NCBI GenBank assembly: GCA_964471755.1 | Contig: CAYYJM010000044.1 | Coordinates: 1 to 31,207, forward strand | Reading direction: 5' to 3' | Length of the DNA: 31,207 nucleotides | Origin: CAYYJM01 sp964471755 | GTDB taxonomy: Bacteria; Planctomycetota; Planctomycetia; Gemmatales; Gemmataceae | Shown here: positions 22,512-31,207 of the stretch, piece after piece | How positions within the stretch are numbered: position 1 is the first letter of the stretch | Layout of the letters: each line of letters starts with the position of its first letter | Notes under the pieces: generated by a model | Told to the model about the DNA's origin: nothing | Seen by the model: the letters and a program-made list of their open reading frames with translations, nothing else | Databases searched by the model: none | Translations under genes and position numbers: made by a program

Positions 22512-24183
22512 TTCCGAGAGCCTGCAAATCCTGGTGGCCTTCGCCGTCTACCTGGTGGGCGTCATCGTCGTGGGTCTGCTGGCACGCCGCTATCTGTCGG
22601 AAGGCGAATTCGTCAAGGAATACTTCCTCGGCAATCGCGGCCTCGGGGCCTGGGTCCTGGCCCTGACCGTCGCCGCCACGGCCATCAGCGGCGGCAGCTT
22701 CATGGGCTTTCCGTCGCTCATCTACACCAATGGCTGGGTCATGGCCATGTGGATCGGCAGCTACATGATCGTGCCGCTCATGACCATGGCGATGATGGGC
22801 CGACGCATCAACCAGGTCGCCCGCATCTCCGGGGCGGTCACCGTACCGGACGTGCTGCGCGATCGCTTCGGGATGCCGGCGCTGGGCCTCGTCTCGTCGT
22901 TTCTGATCCTGATCTTCCTGGCCTTCAACCTCGTCGCCCAGTTCAAGGGCGGCGGCCTGGTGATGGCCATTGCTCTGGATCTGGAACCCACCCCCGTCGC
23001 GATTCCCTGGCTGAGTGATCCGGTCGATCTCGGCTACCTGATCGGCCTGCTGATCTTCTCGGTGACAGTGATCGCCTACACGACCTGTGGCGGCTTCTGG
23101 GCGGTGACGTGGACCGACGTGCTACAGGGCGCGGTGATGTTTCTCGGCATCATCATCCTGGCCGTGCTGGCCATCCAGGCCGTGCCGCCGACGGCGGACG
23201 GGACGACCGGACTGACGGCCGCCACGAAGCACCTCGCCCAGATGGAGACGTCCGACGGGGCACCCGGAGACCTTGTCAGCGGTCCCGGTCCGGGCCAGTT
23301 CCTCGGCCTTGGCCTGGCCTTCTCGTTCTTTCTGGTCTGGTCGCTGAACAGTCCCGGCCAGCCGTCGAGCCTGGTTCGGCTCATGTCGTTCAAGGACACG
23401 CAGAGTCTGCGGCGAGCCATCGCCGTGGTCGCCGTCTACTACCTGATCGTGTACCTGGCCCTGATCATCATCTTCGTCTGCGCCCGGGCCATCTTCCCAA
23501 CGGAGTATCTCAAGGATATCGGCCGGGAAGGTCAGCCCGACGCGATCATGCCGGCCATGATCCGCGGGCTGGCCCATCCCCTGGTGGCGGGTTTTCTCCT
23601 GGCCGCCCCGTACGCGGCGATCATGTCCACCGTGGCCGCCTTTCTGCTGATGATCTCGTCGAGCCTGGTGCGTGATTTCTATCAGCGGACGTGGAATCCC
23701 GATGCCAGCGAGAAGACGCTGGAGCGTCTGAGCTACGCGATCACCGCTCTGGTCGGCATCGCCGTGGTCGTGGCCGCTCTCAACCCGCCGGGGTTCTTGC
23801 AATACATCATCGTCTTCACCGGCACCGGCCAGGGATGCGCCTTCCTGATTCCGATGCTCCTGACGCTGTACTGGAAGCGGGCGACCGGCCCGGGCGTCTT
23901 GTGCGGCATGCTCGGCGGCTTCCTGGCCGTCTTTGGCCTGTACTTCCTGGGCTGGCTCGACAGCTGGAGCCGGGGCAGTGCCGACGGCCTGGCCGGATTC
24001 GTCAACGGCCTGTGCAGCTGGCTGCCCGGCTGGGGCGAACATCGACCCGACGCCTTCGCACCGATCTATCCGTTCGGCATGGACCCGGTCGTCTGGGGCA
24101 CGGTCGCCGCCGTGGTCCTCGGTGTGGGTGTCAGCCTGCTGACACGACCGAGCGAGGAGCAGGTGAAGAAGTACTATCCGTGA
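22501..24183 (+). CDS. panF: Sodium:solute symporter, PanF-like
   Basis: A 560-residue SSS-family carrier with about 12-13 membrane helices. The start of the LeuT-like core is visible: EYFLGNRGLGAWVLALTVAA, then TAISGGSFMGFPSLIYTNGW, and later SGAVTVPDVLRDRFG. The helix AAPYAAIMSTVAAFLLMISS with the following LVRDFYQR is the Na+-site region typical of the family. An upstream YhdT-like partner argues for pantothenate, though the substrate cannot be proven. It is longer than E. coli PanF (about 480), with larger loops near 240-270 and 480-520. Its start overlaps the yhdT-like gene by 11 nt, so the two are translationally coupled. Confidence 0.85.
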   Translation: MPLSSESLQILVAFAVYLVGVIVVGLLARRYLSEGEFVKEYFLGNRGLGAWVLALTVAATAISGGSFMGFPSLIYTNGWVMAMWIGSYMIVPLMTMAMMGRRINQVARISGAVTVPDVLRDRFGMPALGLVSSFLILIFLAFNLVAQFKGGGLVMAIALDLEPTPVAIPWLSDPVDLGYLIGLLIFSVTVIAYTTCGGFWAVTWTDVLQGAVMFLGIIILAVLAIQAVPPTADGTTGLTAATKHLAQMETSDGAPGDLVSGPGPGQFLGLGLAFSFFLVWSLNSPGQPSSLVRLMSFKDTQSLRRAIAVVAVYYLIVYLALIIIFVCARAIFPTEYLKDIGREGQPDAIMPAMIRGLAHPLVAGFLLAAPYAAIMSTVAAFLLMISSSLVRDFYQRTWNPDASEKTLERLSYAITALVGIAVVVAALNPPGFLQYIIVFTGTGQGCAFLIPMLLTLYWKRATGPGVLCGMLGGFLAVFGLYFLGWLDSWSRGSADGLAGFVNGLCSWLPGWGEHRPDAFAPIYPFGMDPVVWGTVAAVVLGVGVSLLTRPSEEQVKKYYP

Positions 24184-24241
24184 GCGCGACTCGGCTCCGG
24201 TCTGGCTGTGCGATTGCACGGTTGGATCGGACTGTCGGAAA

Positions 24242-24259
24242 GTCCCTTGAGCGAGGGAC
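24242..24259. terminator. Weak hairpin downstream of the symporter gene
   Basis: GTCCCT-TGAGCG-AGGGAC forms a 6-bp stem 58 nt after the panF-like stop. No T-run follows. It could help end transcription, but the evidence is thin. Confidence 0.25.
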
Positions 24260-24308
24260 CATTCGTCCTCGCCCGTGCCCACAGCGTCAGCAAGGGAAGA
24301 AATGATCC

Positions 24309-24337
24309 TTGGTTCCGTTGTCCGTCTACCCGATAAT
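24309..24337 (+). promoter_or_regulatory. Candidate promoter of the PVC-type dehydrogenase gene
   Basis: TTGGTT (24309-24314), a 17-nt spacer and GATAAT (24332-24337) fit a sigma-70-type promoter, 3/6 and 5/6 respectively. Transcription would start near 24344, about 50 nt before the ATG at 24396. Position and spacing are good; the -35 is poor. Confidence 0.4.
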
Positions 24338-24395
24338 GCACCTCCCGGCACGCCGACGAGGATGGCGTGCCGCATCCCTACTCGAGAGTCCTGCC

Positions 24396-26480
24396 ATGCG
24401 CCGCGTGCTGGTCTTGCTCCTCCTCCTTGGACCCGTTCTCGTTCTGCCCGGCGAACCCCGGAAACCGGACACCTTCCCGACACCGTTCAACACCGAGAAG
24501 GGCAACCCCGCACCACTCTCCGCTCCGGAGGCGCTCAAGAAGCTCCGTCTGCCGGAAGGCTTCCAGGCCACGCTCTTCGCCAGTGAGCCGGCCATCCAGC
24601 AACCCATCGCCATCACCACGGACGATCGTGGTCGGCTCTGGGTCGCCGAGTGCTACACCTATGCCGAGTCGAAGACGAATTACGACAAGAATCTCCGCGA
24701 TCGCATTGTCATCCTGGAGGACACCGACCACGACGGGAAGGCCGACCGGCGAACGGTCTTCTGGGACCAGGCCACGCGCCTGACCAGCGTCTGCGTCGGC
24801 TTCGGCGGCGTCTGGGTTCTCAACGCCCCGAACCTGCTCTTCCTTCCCGACAGGGACGGCAACGACAAACCGGATGGACCGCCGATCGTCCTGCTCGACG
24901 GCTTCAACGATTTCTCCATTCGCCATAACATCGCCAATGGCCTGAAGTGGGGCCCTGACGGCTGGCTCTACGGCCGACATGGCATCACGACCACGTCGTA
25001 CATCGGCAAGCCCGGCGAGCCGAAGGATCGGCGTACGCCGATGAACTGTGGCATCTGGCGTTACCATCCGACCCGCAAGGTGTTCGAGCCGGTCTGCTGG
25101 GGCACGACCAACCCGTGGGGCCACGACTGGGACGAACACGGCGAGCTGTTCTTCATCAACACCGTCATCGGCCATCTCTGGCACGGCATCCCGGGCATCC
25201 ATCTCAAGCGGATGTTCGGCGAGGATCTCAACAAGAACGTCTACGCCCTGATCGATCAGCATGCCGACCACTACCACTGGGACAACGGCAAGAACTGGAC
25301 CGACTCACGCGACGGCAAGGGCAAGCACGGCGAACTCGGCGGCGGTCACGCTCACAGCGGCTGCCTGATCTACCAGGCCGACAACTGGCCGGCAAAGTAT
25401 CGCGGCGGCCTGTTCACGCTCAACTTCCACGGCCGGCGGATCAATCACGATCGGCTCGTCCGCGATGGCTCCGGCTACGTCGGCAAGCACGAGCCGGACA
25501 TGATCTTCAGCGACGATCCGTGGTTCCGCGGCGTCGAGTTGATCCAGGGCAACGACGGCGGCGTCTACATCGCCGACTGGTCCGATACGGGCGAGTGCCA
25601 CGAGAACGACGGTGTCCACCGCACCTCCGGCCGGATCTACAAGGTGACGTTCGGCACGCCCGCGAAGCCGACCGTCGCCGACGTGGCGAAGTTGCCAGAC
25701 GAGAAGCTCGTCGATCTGCTCCCCCACGACAACGTCTGGTTCGCCCGGGTCGCTCAGCGTCTCTTGCAGGAACGGCACGGCACGAAACCGGACGCCACGA
25801 TCAACGCGACGCTGCGGGACCGCTTCGCCAGGACGACCGACGGCGTCCGTCGCCTCCGCCATCTGTGGGCTCTCAACGTCTGCGGCGGAGCGGATCGTCC
25901 CTTTCTGGAGAACCTCCTCGACGATCCGAACGAACACGTCCGCGTCTGGGCCATTTGCCTCCTGATCGATGACACGACACCGTCACCGGACCTTGTCCAC
26001 ACGTTGGCCGCACTGGCCGAGAAGGATCGTTCCGGCCTCGTCCGCCTCTACCTCGCCTCCGCCCTCCAGCGCATCGATCCGAAGATGCGTCTCGAACTGG
26101 CGAAGCCGCTGCTCGGCCGGGCCGAGGACGCGGCCGACCACAACCTGCCGCTGATGCTCTGGTATGGCATCGAGCCGGCCGTGCTGGTCGCGCCGAGTCA
26201 GGCGATCGACCTGGCCGCGGTGGGGGCTGTCCAAGATTCCGCTCGTCCGCGAGTACATCGCCGGGCGGGTGACGGCCGAGATCGACACGAAGCCGACCGT
26301 CGTCGCTGCCCTCGTCGCGAAACTGGCGGACCTGCCCGCGAAGGAAGCCCTCGACGTGGCCAACGGCATGAGCGAGGCCCTGCGCGGCGTTCGCAAGGCG
26401 AAGGCTCCTTCAGCGTGGAACCACGCCCGGACCCAGCTCGGCAAGCTCGACGCGCCGGCACTGCAAGCCCGGTTGCGTGA
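24396..26480 (+). pseudogene. PVC-type membrane-bound dehydrogenase, 5' part (frameshifted)
   Basis: The N-terminal and middle parts of a large planctomycete-type dehydrogenase/cytochrome protein. ATG 24396 opens a signal peptide (MRRVLVLLLLLGPVLVLPG). From about residue 45 follows the beta-propeller (TIGR02604-type) with LPEGFQATLFASEP, GRLWVAECYTYAE, ANGLKWGPDGWLYGRHG, NPWGHDWDEHGELFFINT and GGVYIADWSDTGECH. From about 440 HEAT-like helical repeats begin. After DLAAVGAVQ the frame (about residue 612 on) becomes unrelated Arg-rich sequence and ends at 26480. The true continuation lies in the +1 frame, downstream of a G5 run at 26222-26226. Removing one G joins both parts into a protein of about 1009 residues. 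Confidence 0.85.
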
Positions 26481-27426
26481 ACTCGGCGTCGTCTTCGGCG
26501 ATGGCCGAGCCCTGACCGAGTTGCGTACCGTCCTGGGCGATGAGAAGCAGGACGGCAACTCGCGGCGCGAGGCGCTGCGCGTCCTGGTCGAGGCTCGCGA
26601 CAGGGAAACCGTCCCGCTGCTGCGTCGGCTGATCACGGATCGGAGCGTCGCGCAGGATGCGATCCACGGCCTGGCCGCGTTCGACGATACCGGCGAGACA
26701 GCGGCCCTGCTCGTCGCGCGATACCGCAACATCCCGGTCGAATCTCGGCCGAAGGCTCTCGACACGCTGACGGCCCGAGCCGCCTGGGCCGCGGTCCTGC
26801 TGAAGGCCATCGACACGGGCAAGATCCCGCGGACCGATGTCACCGCGGCGCACGCCCGGCAGATCCTCAGCTTCAAGAATGCGAGCCTGGAGAAGGAACT
26901 CATGCGCGTCTGGGGGGCGATCCGCTCGACGCCGGCCGACAAGCTCAAGCAGATCGAACAGGCTCGCCAGTTGCTCACCGAGGACCGCCTGAAGAAGGCC
27001 GATCTCGTCGTCGGCCGACTGGCGTTCAATCAGGTCTGCGGCACCTGTCACCGGCTCTACGGTCAGGGCCAGCAGATCGGCCCCGACCTGACCGGCTCGG
27101 ATCGCCACAACCTGAACTATCTGCTGGAGAACATTTTTGACCCGTCCGCGATCGTGCCGGCCGACTTCCGCATCACGGTGCTGACGCTGAAGAGCGGCCG
27201 GACGCTGAACGGCATCGTGACCGAGGCCGGCCCGAAGACGCTCGCCGTGCAGACGCCGATGGAACGCATCATCATCAACAAGGACGAGGTCGAGGAGACG
27301 ACGCCGACGGTGCAATCCCTCATGCCCGAAGGCGGTCTGACTCCCCTGAAACCGGAACAGATCGTGGCCCTCATCGCGTACCTACGGACCCGTCAGCAGG
27401 TTCCGCTCCTGAACGATGAACGATGA
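26224..27426 (+). pseudogene. PVC-type dehydrogenase, 3' part with CxxCH heme domain
   Basis: The C-terminal part of the gene that begins at 24396, in the +1 frame relative to it. Homologous sequence starts at LSKIPLVREYIAGRV. HEAT-like repeats go on to about 26990, followed by the TIGR02603-type heme domain: FNQVCGTCHRLYGQGQQIGP, with the c-type heme motif CGTCH, then NIFDPSAIVPADFR, LKSGRTLNGIV and a C-terminal segment ending in AYLRTRQQ. The domain would receive electrons in the periplasm. The open frame extends back to an ATG at 26164, but those residues are out of register with the family. The last residues and the stop fall in a heptamer repeat (27411-27445). Confidence 0.85.
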
Positions 27427-27445
27427 ACGATGAACGATGAACGAT
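27411..27445. repeat. Heptamer tandem repeat (GAACGAT x5)
   Basis: Five exact, head-to-tail copies of GAACGAT, followed by GAATAAA. The first two copies encode the last residues of the dehydrogenase and bring in its TGA (27424-27426). The copy number probably varies between strains by slippage. Confidence 0.9.
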
Positions 27446-27452
27446 GAATAAA

Positions 27453-27479
27453 GTGGCCCGCGACGGAGTCGCGGGTCAC
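27453..27479. terminator. Palindrome between convergent genes
   Basis: A 12-bp stem (27453-27464 with 27468-27479) with a 3-nt loop and one G-T pair; the core is CCCGCGAC-GGA-GTCGCGGG. It lies between the dehydrogenase stop and the end of the convergent DUF6807 gene and may act as a two-way terminator, although no T-run follows. Confidence 0.5.
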
Positions 27480-27496
27480 AATTCTGACAGGATCGC

Positions 27497-28423
27497 TCAC
27501 CCGGAGGATTTGACGCGCTCCGCCTCGTACATGGTGTGCTTCTTCTTCGACTTCGCCACGTTCCATCGACCCGCCTTCGCGAACTCGGCGAATACCGCGT
27601 CGGCCTTCTTCACATCCGCTCCGCCGGCATGGGCCCAGAGCAGATATCGCAGCACGAGCGGCTTCATCTTCGTCGTCGTCAGCGCCGAACCGCGGCAGGC
27701 CGACGCTCCCATCCAGCCGTCCTCGCGGACGTGCCAGCTGGCCGGGTGACCGGGGTTGTCCGGGTGGTCGAAGTAGGCGATGCCCTCGATCCGATCCCCC
27801 GGCACCGGCCCGGAGTAGTCCATCCACTTCGCCGGCTTGCCGAAGAGGGCCGGCTCGCCCGTCGCGCCGCCACTGCCGGTCAGCGTTCCGCCACCAAAGG
27901 CCGCCGACAACGACTTCGCCACGCGCACGGCCAGGAAGCCGAAGTTGGTCTGGCCGAACTCCAGTTGCTCCGCCGTCGGCCGAAACGTCGTCTGGAGTTC
28001 GACCAGCGTCTCGCCCTCGCCGGGACCAGGGCGGACGGCCGCGACGAGTTCCTGCTCCAGCAATTCCTTCGGATCGTGGCCATCGAACCAGCCGAGCCGC
28101 ACGGCCATCACGGCCTCGTCGCCGTCCTGGTAGCAGAGCCAGTCCTTCTGCCGGATGCGAGCCGGCGAACGATTGCCCCAGAAGTCGATGCCCAGCACCT
28201 TGTTATGAGCGAACCAGATCGACTGGTGGTGATCGTGGTCCGGCGCTCCGGGATGGCCCATGCGCGTCAGGGCGTGTCCGGATGGCCCCACGAGCGGGAA
28301 GAAGAACGGACGCGGATAGCTGACACCGAAGTGCCAGCGAAGCCGCTCCTGGCCGGTGATGAGGAACGCGACCTGATGATCGGCCAGGGGCACGACCTGG
28401 CAGCGCGGGAAGACGTATGGCAT
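27497..28423 (-). CDS. DUF6807 (PmoA-like) protein
   Basis: A 308-residue protein starting at ATG 28423; GGAG lies about 10 nt upstream. The frame is open to 28531, but that part overlaps the kinase gene. Recognisable DUF6807 blocks are SYPRPFFFPLVGPSGHALTR (about 35-54), HDHHQSIWFAHNKVLGIDFW (about 63-82), LAVRVAKSLSAAFGGGTLTG and EGIAYFDHPDNPGHPASWHV. The His-rich HxHHxS...H cluster and later HPDNPGH suggest a metal or sugar site on a beta-sandwich. The family is often annotated as PmoA (methane oxygenase), although no such enzyme function is indicated here. No signal peptide is seen. Its start is 35 nt after the kinase stop. Confidence 0.82.
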   Translation of the reverse strand: MPYVFPRCQVVPLADHQVAFLITGQERLRWHFGVSYPRPFFFPLVGPSGHALTRMGHPGAPDHDHHQSIWFAHNKVLGIDFWGNRSPARIRQKDWLCYQDGDEAVMAVRLGWFDGHDPKELLEQELVAAVRPGPGEGETLVELQTTFRPTAEQLEFGQTNFGFLAVRVAKSLSAAFGGGTLTGSGGATGEPALFGKPAKWMDYSGPVPGDRIEGIAYFDHPDNPGHPASWHVREDGWMGASACRGSALTTTKMKPLVLRYLLWAHAGGADVKKADAVFAEFAKAGRWNVAKSKKKHTMYEAERVKSSG

Positions 28424-28457
28424 GGCAGTGTCACTCCAGAGGTTGCATCCCCTGAAG

Positions 28458-30401
28458 TTATGCCGGCAGGATGAGCCGAAAGCAAGCACCACCTTCGGCC
28501 GACGCCGGAGCCAGTTCCAGCGAACCGCCAAGCAACTCGGCCCAGCGCCGGGCCAGCGACAGACCCAGACCTACGCCTCCCGTGCTGGGCTCGACGTTCC
28601 GGCCCCGGCTGAAGGTGCGGAAGATGGTCCGCCGTTCGCGCGGAGCAATGCCAGGACCGCGATCCTCGACTTCGAAGATCACCCGGTTCGCCTCGGTGCG
28701 TACTCGCAGCCAGAGCCGACAGTCGGCCGCGTCGTGACTGTACTTGCAGGCATTGTCGATCAGGTTGCCGAGAATCTGCTCCACCAGTTCGCCATCGGTC
28801 ACGAGCAGCGTCTCCGACGGCAGCGATGACTCGACGACGAACTGCTTGCCCGTCGTCGTGCAGCGTGTCGTCCACGCCGATTGCACCAGGCCGACCAACT
28901 CGGCGACGACGACCGGCCGGCGATCGAGTTGTGGCCGCGTCTTCTCCAGACGCGAGTAGTCCAGCACGTTGGCGACGAGTCGGTTGAGCCGCTCGGCCTC
29001 GGCATGCAGCGTCGCGAGATACTCCTGGCGCGTCTTCTCGTCACGGACCAGGCCATCGAGCAGCATTTCCAGGTAGAGACGTAACGTTGTCAGCGGCGTA
29101 CGCAGCTCGTGCGTCACAGCCGAGACGAAGCGCATCCGGCGCTCGGAGAGATCGAGGACGCTCCAGCCGCCCAGGGCGACGGCGGTGATGGCGACGAGGA
29201 CCGCGACCCAGGCCAGCGTCAGGCCCAGGCGGAGCGTCGTCCAGCCGGGCTCGGGGACGGCCGGCGGCGTTCCCGGATCCAGCTGCAACGGCAGCGTGGA
29301 CATCCGGCTGACCGGCACCTCGGGGTCAGCCTCGGCCACCGGAAGGAGGCTCGCCTCCGGAAACAGGTCCGTCACCTGGGCGAGCAGTTGCTTCTGCAAC
29401 TCGGCCCGATCCAGCAGTACGCCCTGACACAGCAGGCGATCTTCGAGCTTGACCAGACGCATGGCCAGCAGGTGGAGCGAGGCGTCCGTGCCGTCCTGGC
29501 CGCGCAGCCAGAGCGGCGTGAGTCGGCCAAGATGCACGAACGTCTCGCCCCGCGTCGAGACGATGGCCGGGCCGCTGCCAAACCAGTTTTCGCCGTTGCG
29601 GGCCCAGTTCGTGATGACCACGTCCCGATTGACACGCTGCGAACGTCCGGCCGGGCTCTGCTCCTGGACGATGCGTTCCTGGAAGCCGGCTCGCTGCTTG
29701 TAATCGTCCTCGAGCATCTGCTTGCTGTTGATCGTGTTGTAGGCGACGTTCGGGTTGGCCGGGTTCTGACCCAGCCAGAGCGACTCGTTCAGGGCGTTGC
29801 CCTCGTTCGGCCGGGCTGGCAGGGCCAGGGTCCGGTCGCGCACCGTCGGCGGCGCGAGCCGTTGCTGGGCGTCGGCCCAGATCAACCGGGCCGGCAGATC
29901 CTCCGTCAACCGGGCGAGCAGGAGGCATCTCGCTTCCGTGACGTTGTCCATCGGGATGGGCCGCTCCTCGTGGCTGAGACGCTCACGGAGGCTCGGTGCC
30001 GGCACCTGTGGCGACTGCCAGCCATTGAACGGGTCGAACTGGAAATGCAACGCCATCCACACGGGCAGTTCGGCATGCAGGAGCGGCGACGGCTGCACGA
30101 CCGCTCCCGGAGCGAAGGGGTGGCAATCGTTGTCCAGCAGCAGGCCCGGCGCGAAGATCGTCGAGAAGTGATCGAACGGCCGATTCTCCTCGCGAGCCAG
30201 CAGCGGGGCGACGTAGCCATCCAGTCGCCAGAGCGCAAGGCGGACGCGGGCGGCATGCTCGGCCTCGGCTCGTTCGACAAGCTGTTCGTTTTCGAGCTGC
30301 AACGCGGCGACGGTGGCCCAGCCCAGACCACCGGCCACCAGCAGCGACAGAACCCCCAGGACGAGCAGCGCCCCGGGAGTGCCCTTGAACCAGTTTCGCA
30401 T
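28458..30401 (-). CDS. Membrane sensor histidine kinase with large extracytoplasmic domain
   Basis: A 647-residue two-component sensor. TM1 lies near residues 10-33 and TM2 near 390-415 (LGLTLAWVAVLVAITAVALG). Between them are about 355 residues outside the cytoplasm with no family I recognise. The H-box FVSAVTHELRTPLTTL carries the phosphorylated H431. The ATPase domain follows with N-box ILGNLIDNACKYS (N550), G1 box EVEDRGPGIAP and G2 box GGVGLGLSLARR. There is no clear HAMP domain after TM2; the H-box follows almost directly. The start is 3 nt after the response regulator stop, so the two are made together. Confidence 0.93.
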   Translation of the reverse strand: MRNWFKGTPGALLVLGVLSLLVAGGLGWATVAALQLENEQLVERAEAEHAARVRLALWRLDGYVAPLLAREENRPFDHFSTIFAPGLLLDNDCHPFAPGAVVQPSPLLHAELPVWMALHFQFDPFNGWQSPQVPAPSLRERLSHEERPIPMDNVTEARCLLLARLTEDLPARLIWADAQQRLAPPTVRDRTLALPARPNEGNALNESLWLGQNPANPNVAYNTINSKQMLEDDYKQRAGFQERIVQEQSPAGRSQRVNRDVVITNWARNGENWFGSGPAIVSTRGETFVHLGRLTPLWLRGQDGTDASLHLLAMRLVKLEDRLLCQGVLLDRAELQKQLLAQVTDLFPEASLLPVAEADPEVPVSRMSTLPLQLDPGTPPAVPEPGWTTLRLGLTLAWVAVLVAITAVALGGWSVLDLSERRMRFVSAVTHELRTPLTTLRLYLEMLLDGLVRDEKTRQEYLATLHAEAERLNRLVANVLDYSRLEKTRPQLDRRPVVVAELVGLVQSAWTTRCTTTGKQFVVESSLPSETLLVTDGELVEQILGNLIDNACKYSHDAADCRLWLRVRTEANRVIFEVEDRGPGIAPRERRTIFRTFSRGRNVEPSTGGVGLGLSLARRWAELLGGSLELAPASAEGGACFRLILPA

Positions 30402-30404
30402 ACG

Positions 30405-31133
30405 TCACCCGGCGGGAACTTCTTCCAGCGGCAGCAGATCAGGTCCGGCCATGTAGCCGTGCGCACGCACGGTCAGGATGGCCTCGGGAGCTTTATCCCC
30501 GGACGGATCGCGCAGCTTCGTCCTCAGCCGGGCGATGTGCATATCGACGGTGCGCGTCTCCAGGCCCGTCGGCTCGATGCCCCAGACGTGGACCAGCAGT
30601 TCCTCGCGGGAGACGGCCCGTTTGCGGTGTTGCACGATGTACGCCAGGATGGCGCTCTCCGTCTCGGAGAGTTCGCCGCGTTCGTTCTCGGCCCAGACGA
30701 TCTCCCGGCGTTGCAGATCGATGATCGCCCGGCCCAGCCGAGCGCCGAGGATCTGGCGTACTCGACCGATGGTGCGGCGCAGGACGGCCTCGACACGGGC
30801 GAGCAATTCGCGAGCGCTGAACGGCTTGACGACGTAATCATCGGCCCCGGCCGTCAGGCCGCGAACGCGGTCATCCTCGGTCCCGCGCGCGGTCAGGATG
30901 ATGACCGGCAGCGAGGCCCGTGCCCGGCGGATGCCAGCGAGGACCTCCAGCCCATCCAGACGCGGCAGCATGAGATCGAGCAGCACCAGATCGACCAGCG
31001 GCCGGGTCGCCTCGGTCAAGCCGGTGACACCGTCGCCGGCCTCGGTCACGAGATAGCCAGTGGCCCGCAGGACATCGACCACGCCACGCCGGATGGCGGG
31101 CTCGTCTTCCACGACCACGATGCGATGGGACAT
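30405..31133 (-). CDS. OmpR/PhoB-type response regulator
   Basis: A 242-residue regulator that pairs with the kinase encoded 3 nt downstream. The receiver domain (1-118) has the acidic pair E9/D10, phosphoacceptor D53 in LLDLMLPRLDG, switch residue T81 and K103 in YVVKPF. The C-terminal winged helix (about 130-233) has SETESAILAYIVQHRKRAVS, then REELLVHVWG, RTVDMHIARLRTKL and the wing ILTVRAHGYM. That segment identifies an OmpR/PhoB DNA-binding domain. Target genes cannot be told. The start ATG at 31133 is preceded, 21 nt away, by a family-1 REP arm. Confidence 0.95.
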   Translation of the reverse strand: MSHRIVVVEDEPAIRRGVVDVLRATGYLVTEAGDGVTGLTEATRPLVDLVLLDLMLPRLDGLEVLAGIRRARASLPVIILTARGTEDDRVRGLTAGADDYVVKPFSARELLARVEAVLRRTIGRVRQILGARLGRAIIDLQRREIVWAENERGELSETESAILAYIVQHRKRAVSREELLVHVWGIEPTGLETRTVDMHIARLRTKLRDPSGDKAPEAILTVRAHGYMAGPDLLPLEEVPAG

Positions 31134-31153
31134 GGTTGGTTCTCAAACGTCCT

Positions 31154-31181
31154 GGCGAGCGTGGGGCGTCAGCCCCATGAG
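31154..31181. repeat. Family-1 REP arm, copy D
   Basis: This 28-nt arm is identical to the left arms at 7789 and 19370. An inverted partner, if present, would be beyond the window. It lies just upstream of the response regulator start, so the promoter must be within or beyond it. Confidence 0.8.
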
Positions 31182-31207
31182 TGTCTTCATCCGGAGAGAA
31201 GAGTCAT

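Overview
The window looks like part of a planctomycete genome, most likely of the Gemmataceae/PVC type. It combines a TIGR02996 domain protein, a PVC-type membrane-bound dehydrogenase with a CxxCH heme domain, and DUF1080, DUF6807, DUF4432 and DUF4912 proteins with a Tat-exported Gfo/Idh/MocA oxidoreductase. Base composition is uniformly GC-rich, in the mid-60s % where I counted. Only the first ~120 bases differ: they are about 81% GC by hand count and carry an unrelated RecF-like fragment.

Layout: 1-6019 (minus strand) is an F1Fo ATP synthase operon, transcribed atpZ-atpI-atpB-atpE-atpF-atpH-atpA-atpG and cut at the left edge. The genes are tightly packed, with 4-nt overlaps at atpZ/atpI, atpE/atpF, atpF/atpH and atpH/atpA. 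6020-6624 is a divergent non-coding region with a near-consensus promoter facing right. 6625-12365 (plus strand) holds a DUF4912 protein, then an apbE - DoxX - Gfo/Idh/MocA run. 12472-17272 (minus strand) is read as POT transporter - DUF4432 sugar epimerase-like protein - BrnT-like toxin and XRE antitoxin - secreted tandem-DUF1080 protein. A second, divergent POT transporter lies at 17480-19366 (+). 19424-22023 (minus) holds a TIGR02996/leucine-rich/FGE-like fusion protein and an SppA lipoprotein protease. 22176-24183 (+) is a YhdT/PanF-like symporter pair. 24396-27426 (+) is a PVC-type cytochrome dehydrogenase broken by a +1 frameshift in a G5 run. 27497-31133 (minus) holds a DUF6807 protein and an OmpR-type response regulator with its histidine kinase.

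The genes suggest respiratory energy coupling (ATP synthase, cytochrome-bearing dehydrogenase, ApbE) and uptake and processing of sugars and peptides (POT transporters, DUF1080, DUF4432, Gfo/Idh, DUF6807).

Two signals stand out. Both POT transporters lack the usual bacterial helices HA/HB and carry a soluble insertion between TM9 and TM10, where animal PepT1/PepT2 have their extracellular domain; in one the insertion is about 157 residues and beta-rich. Second, the spaces between genes hold at least three families of REP/BIME-like elements. Their arms are themselves hairpins, some arms pair with compensatory changes, and two families share a GGCGAGC foot.
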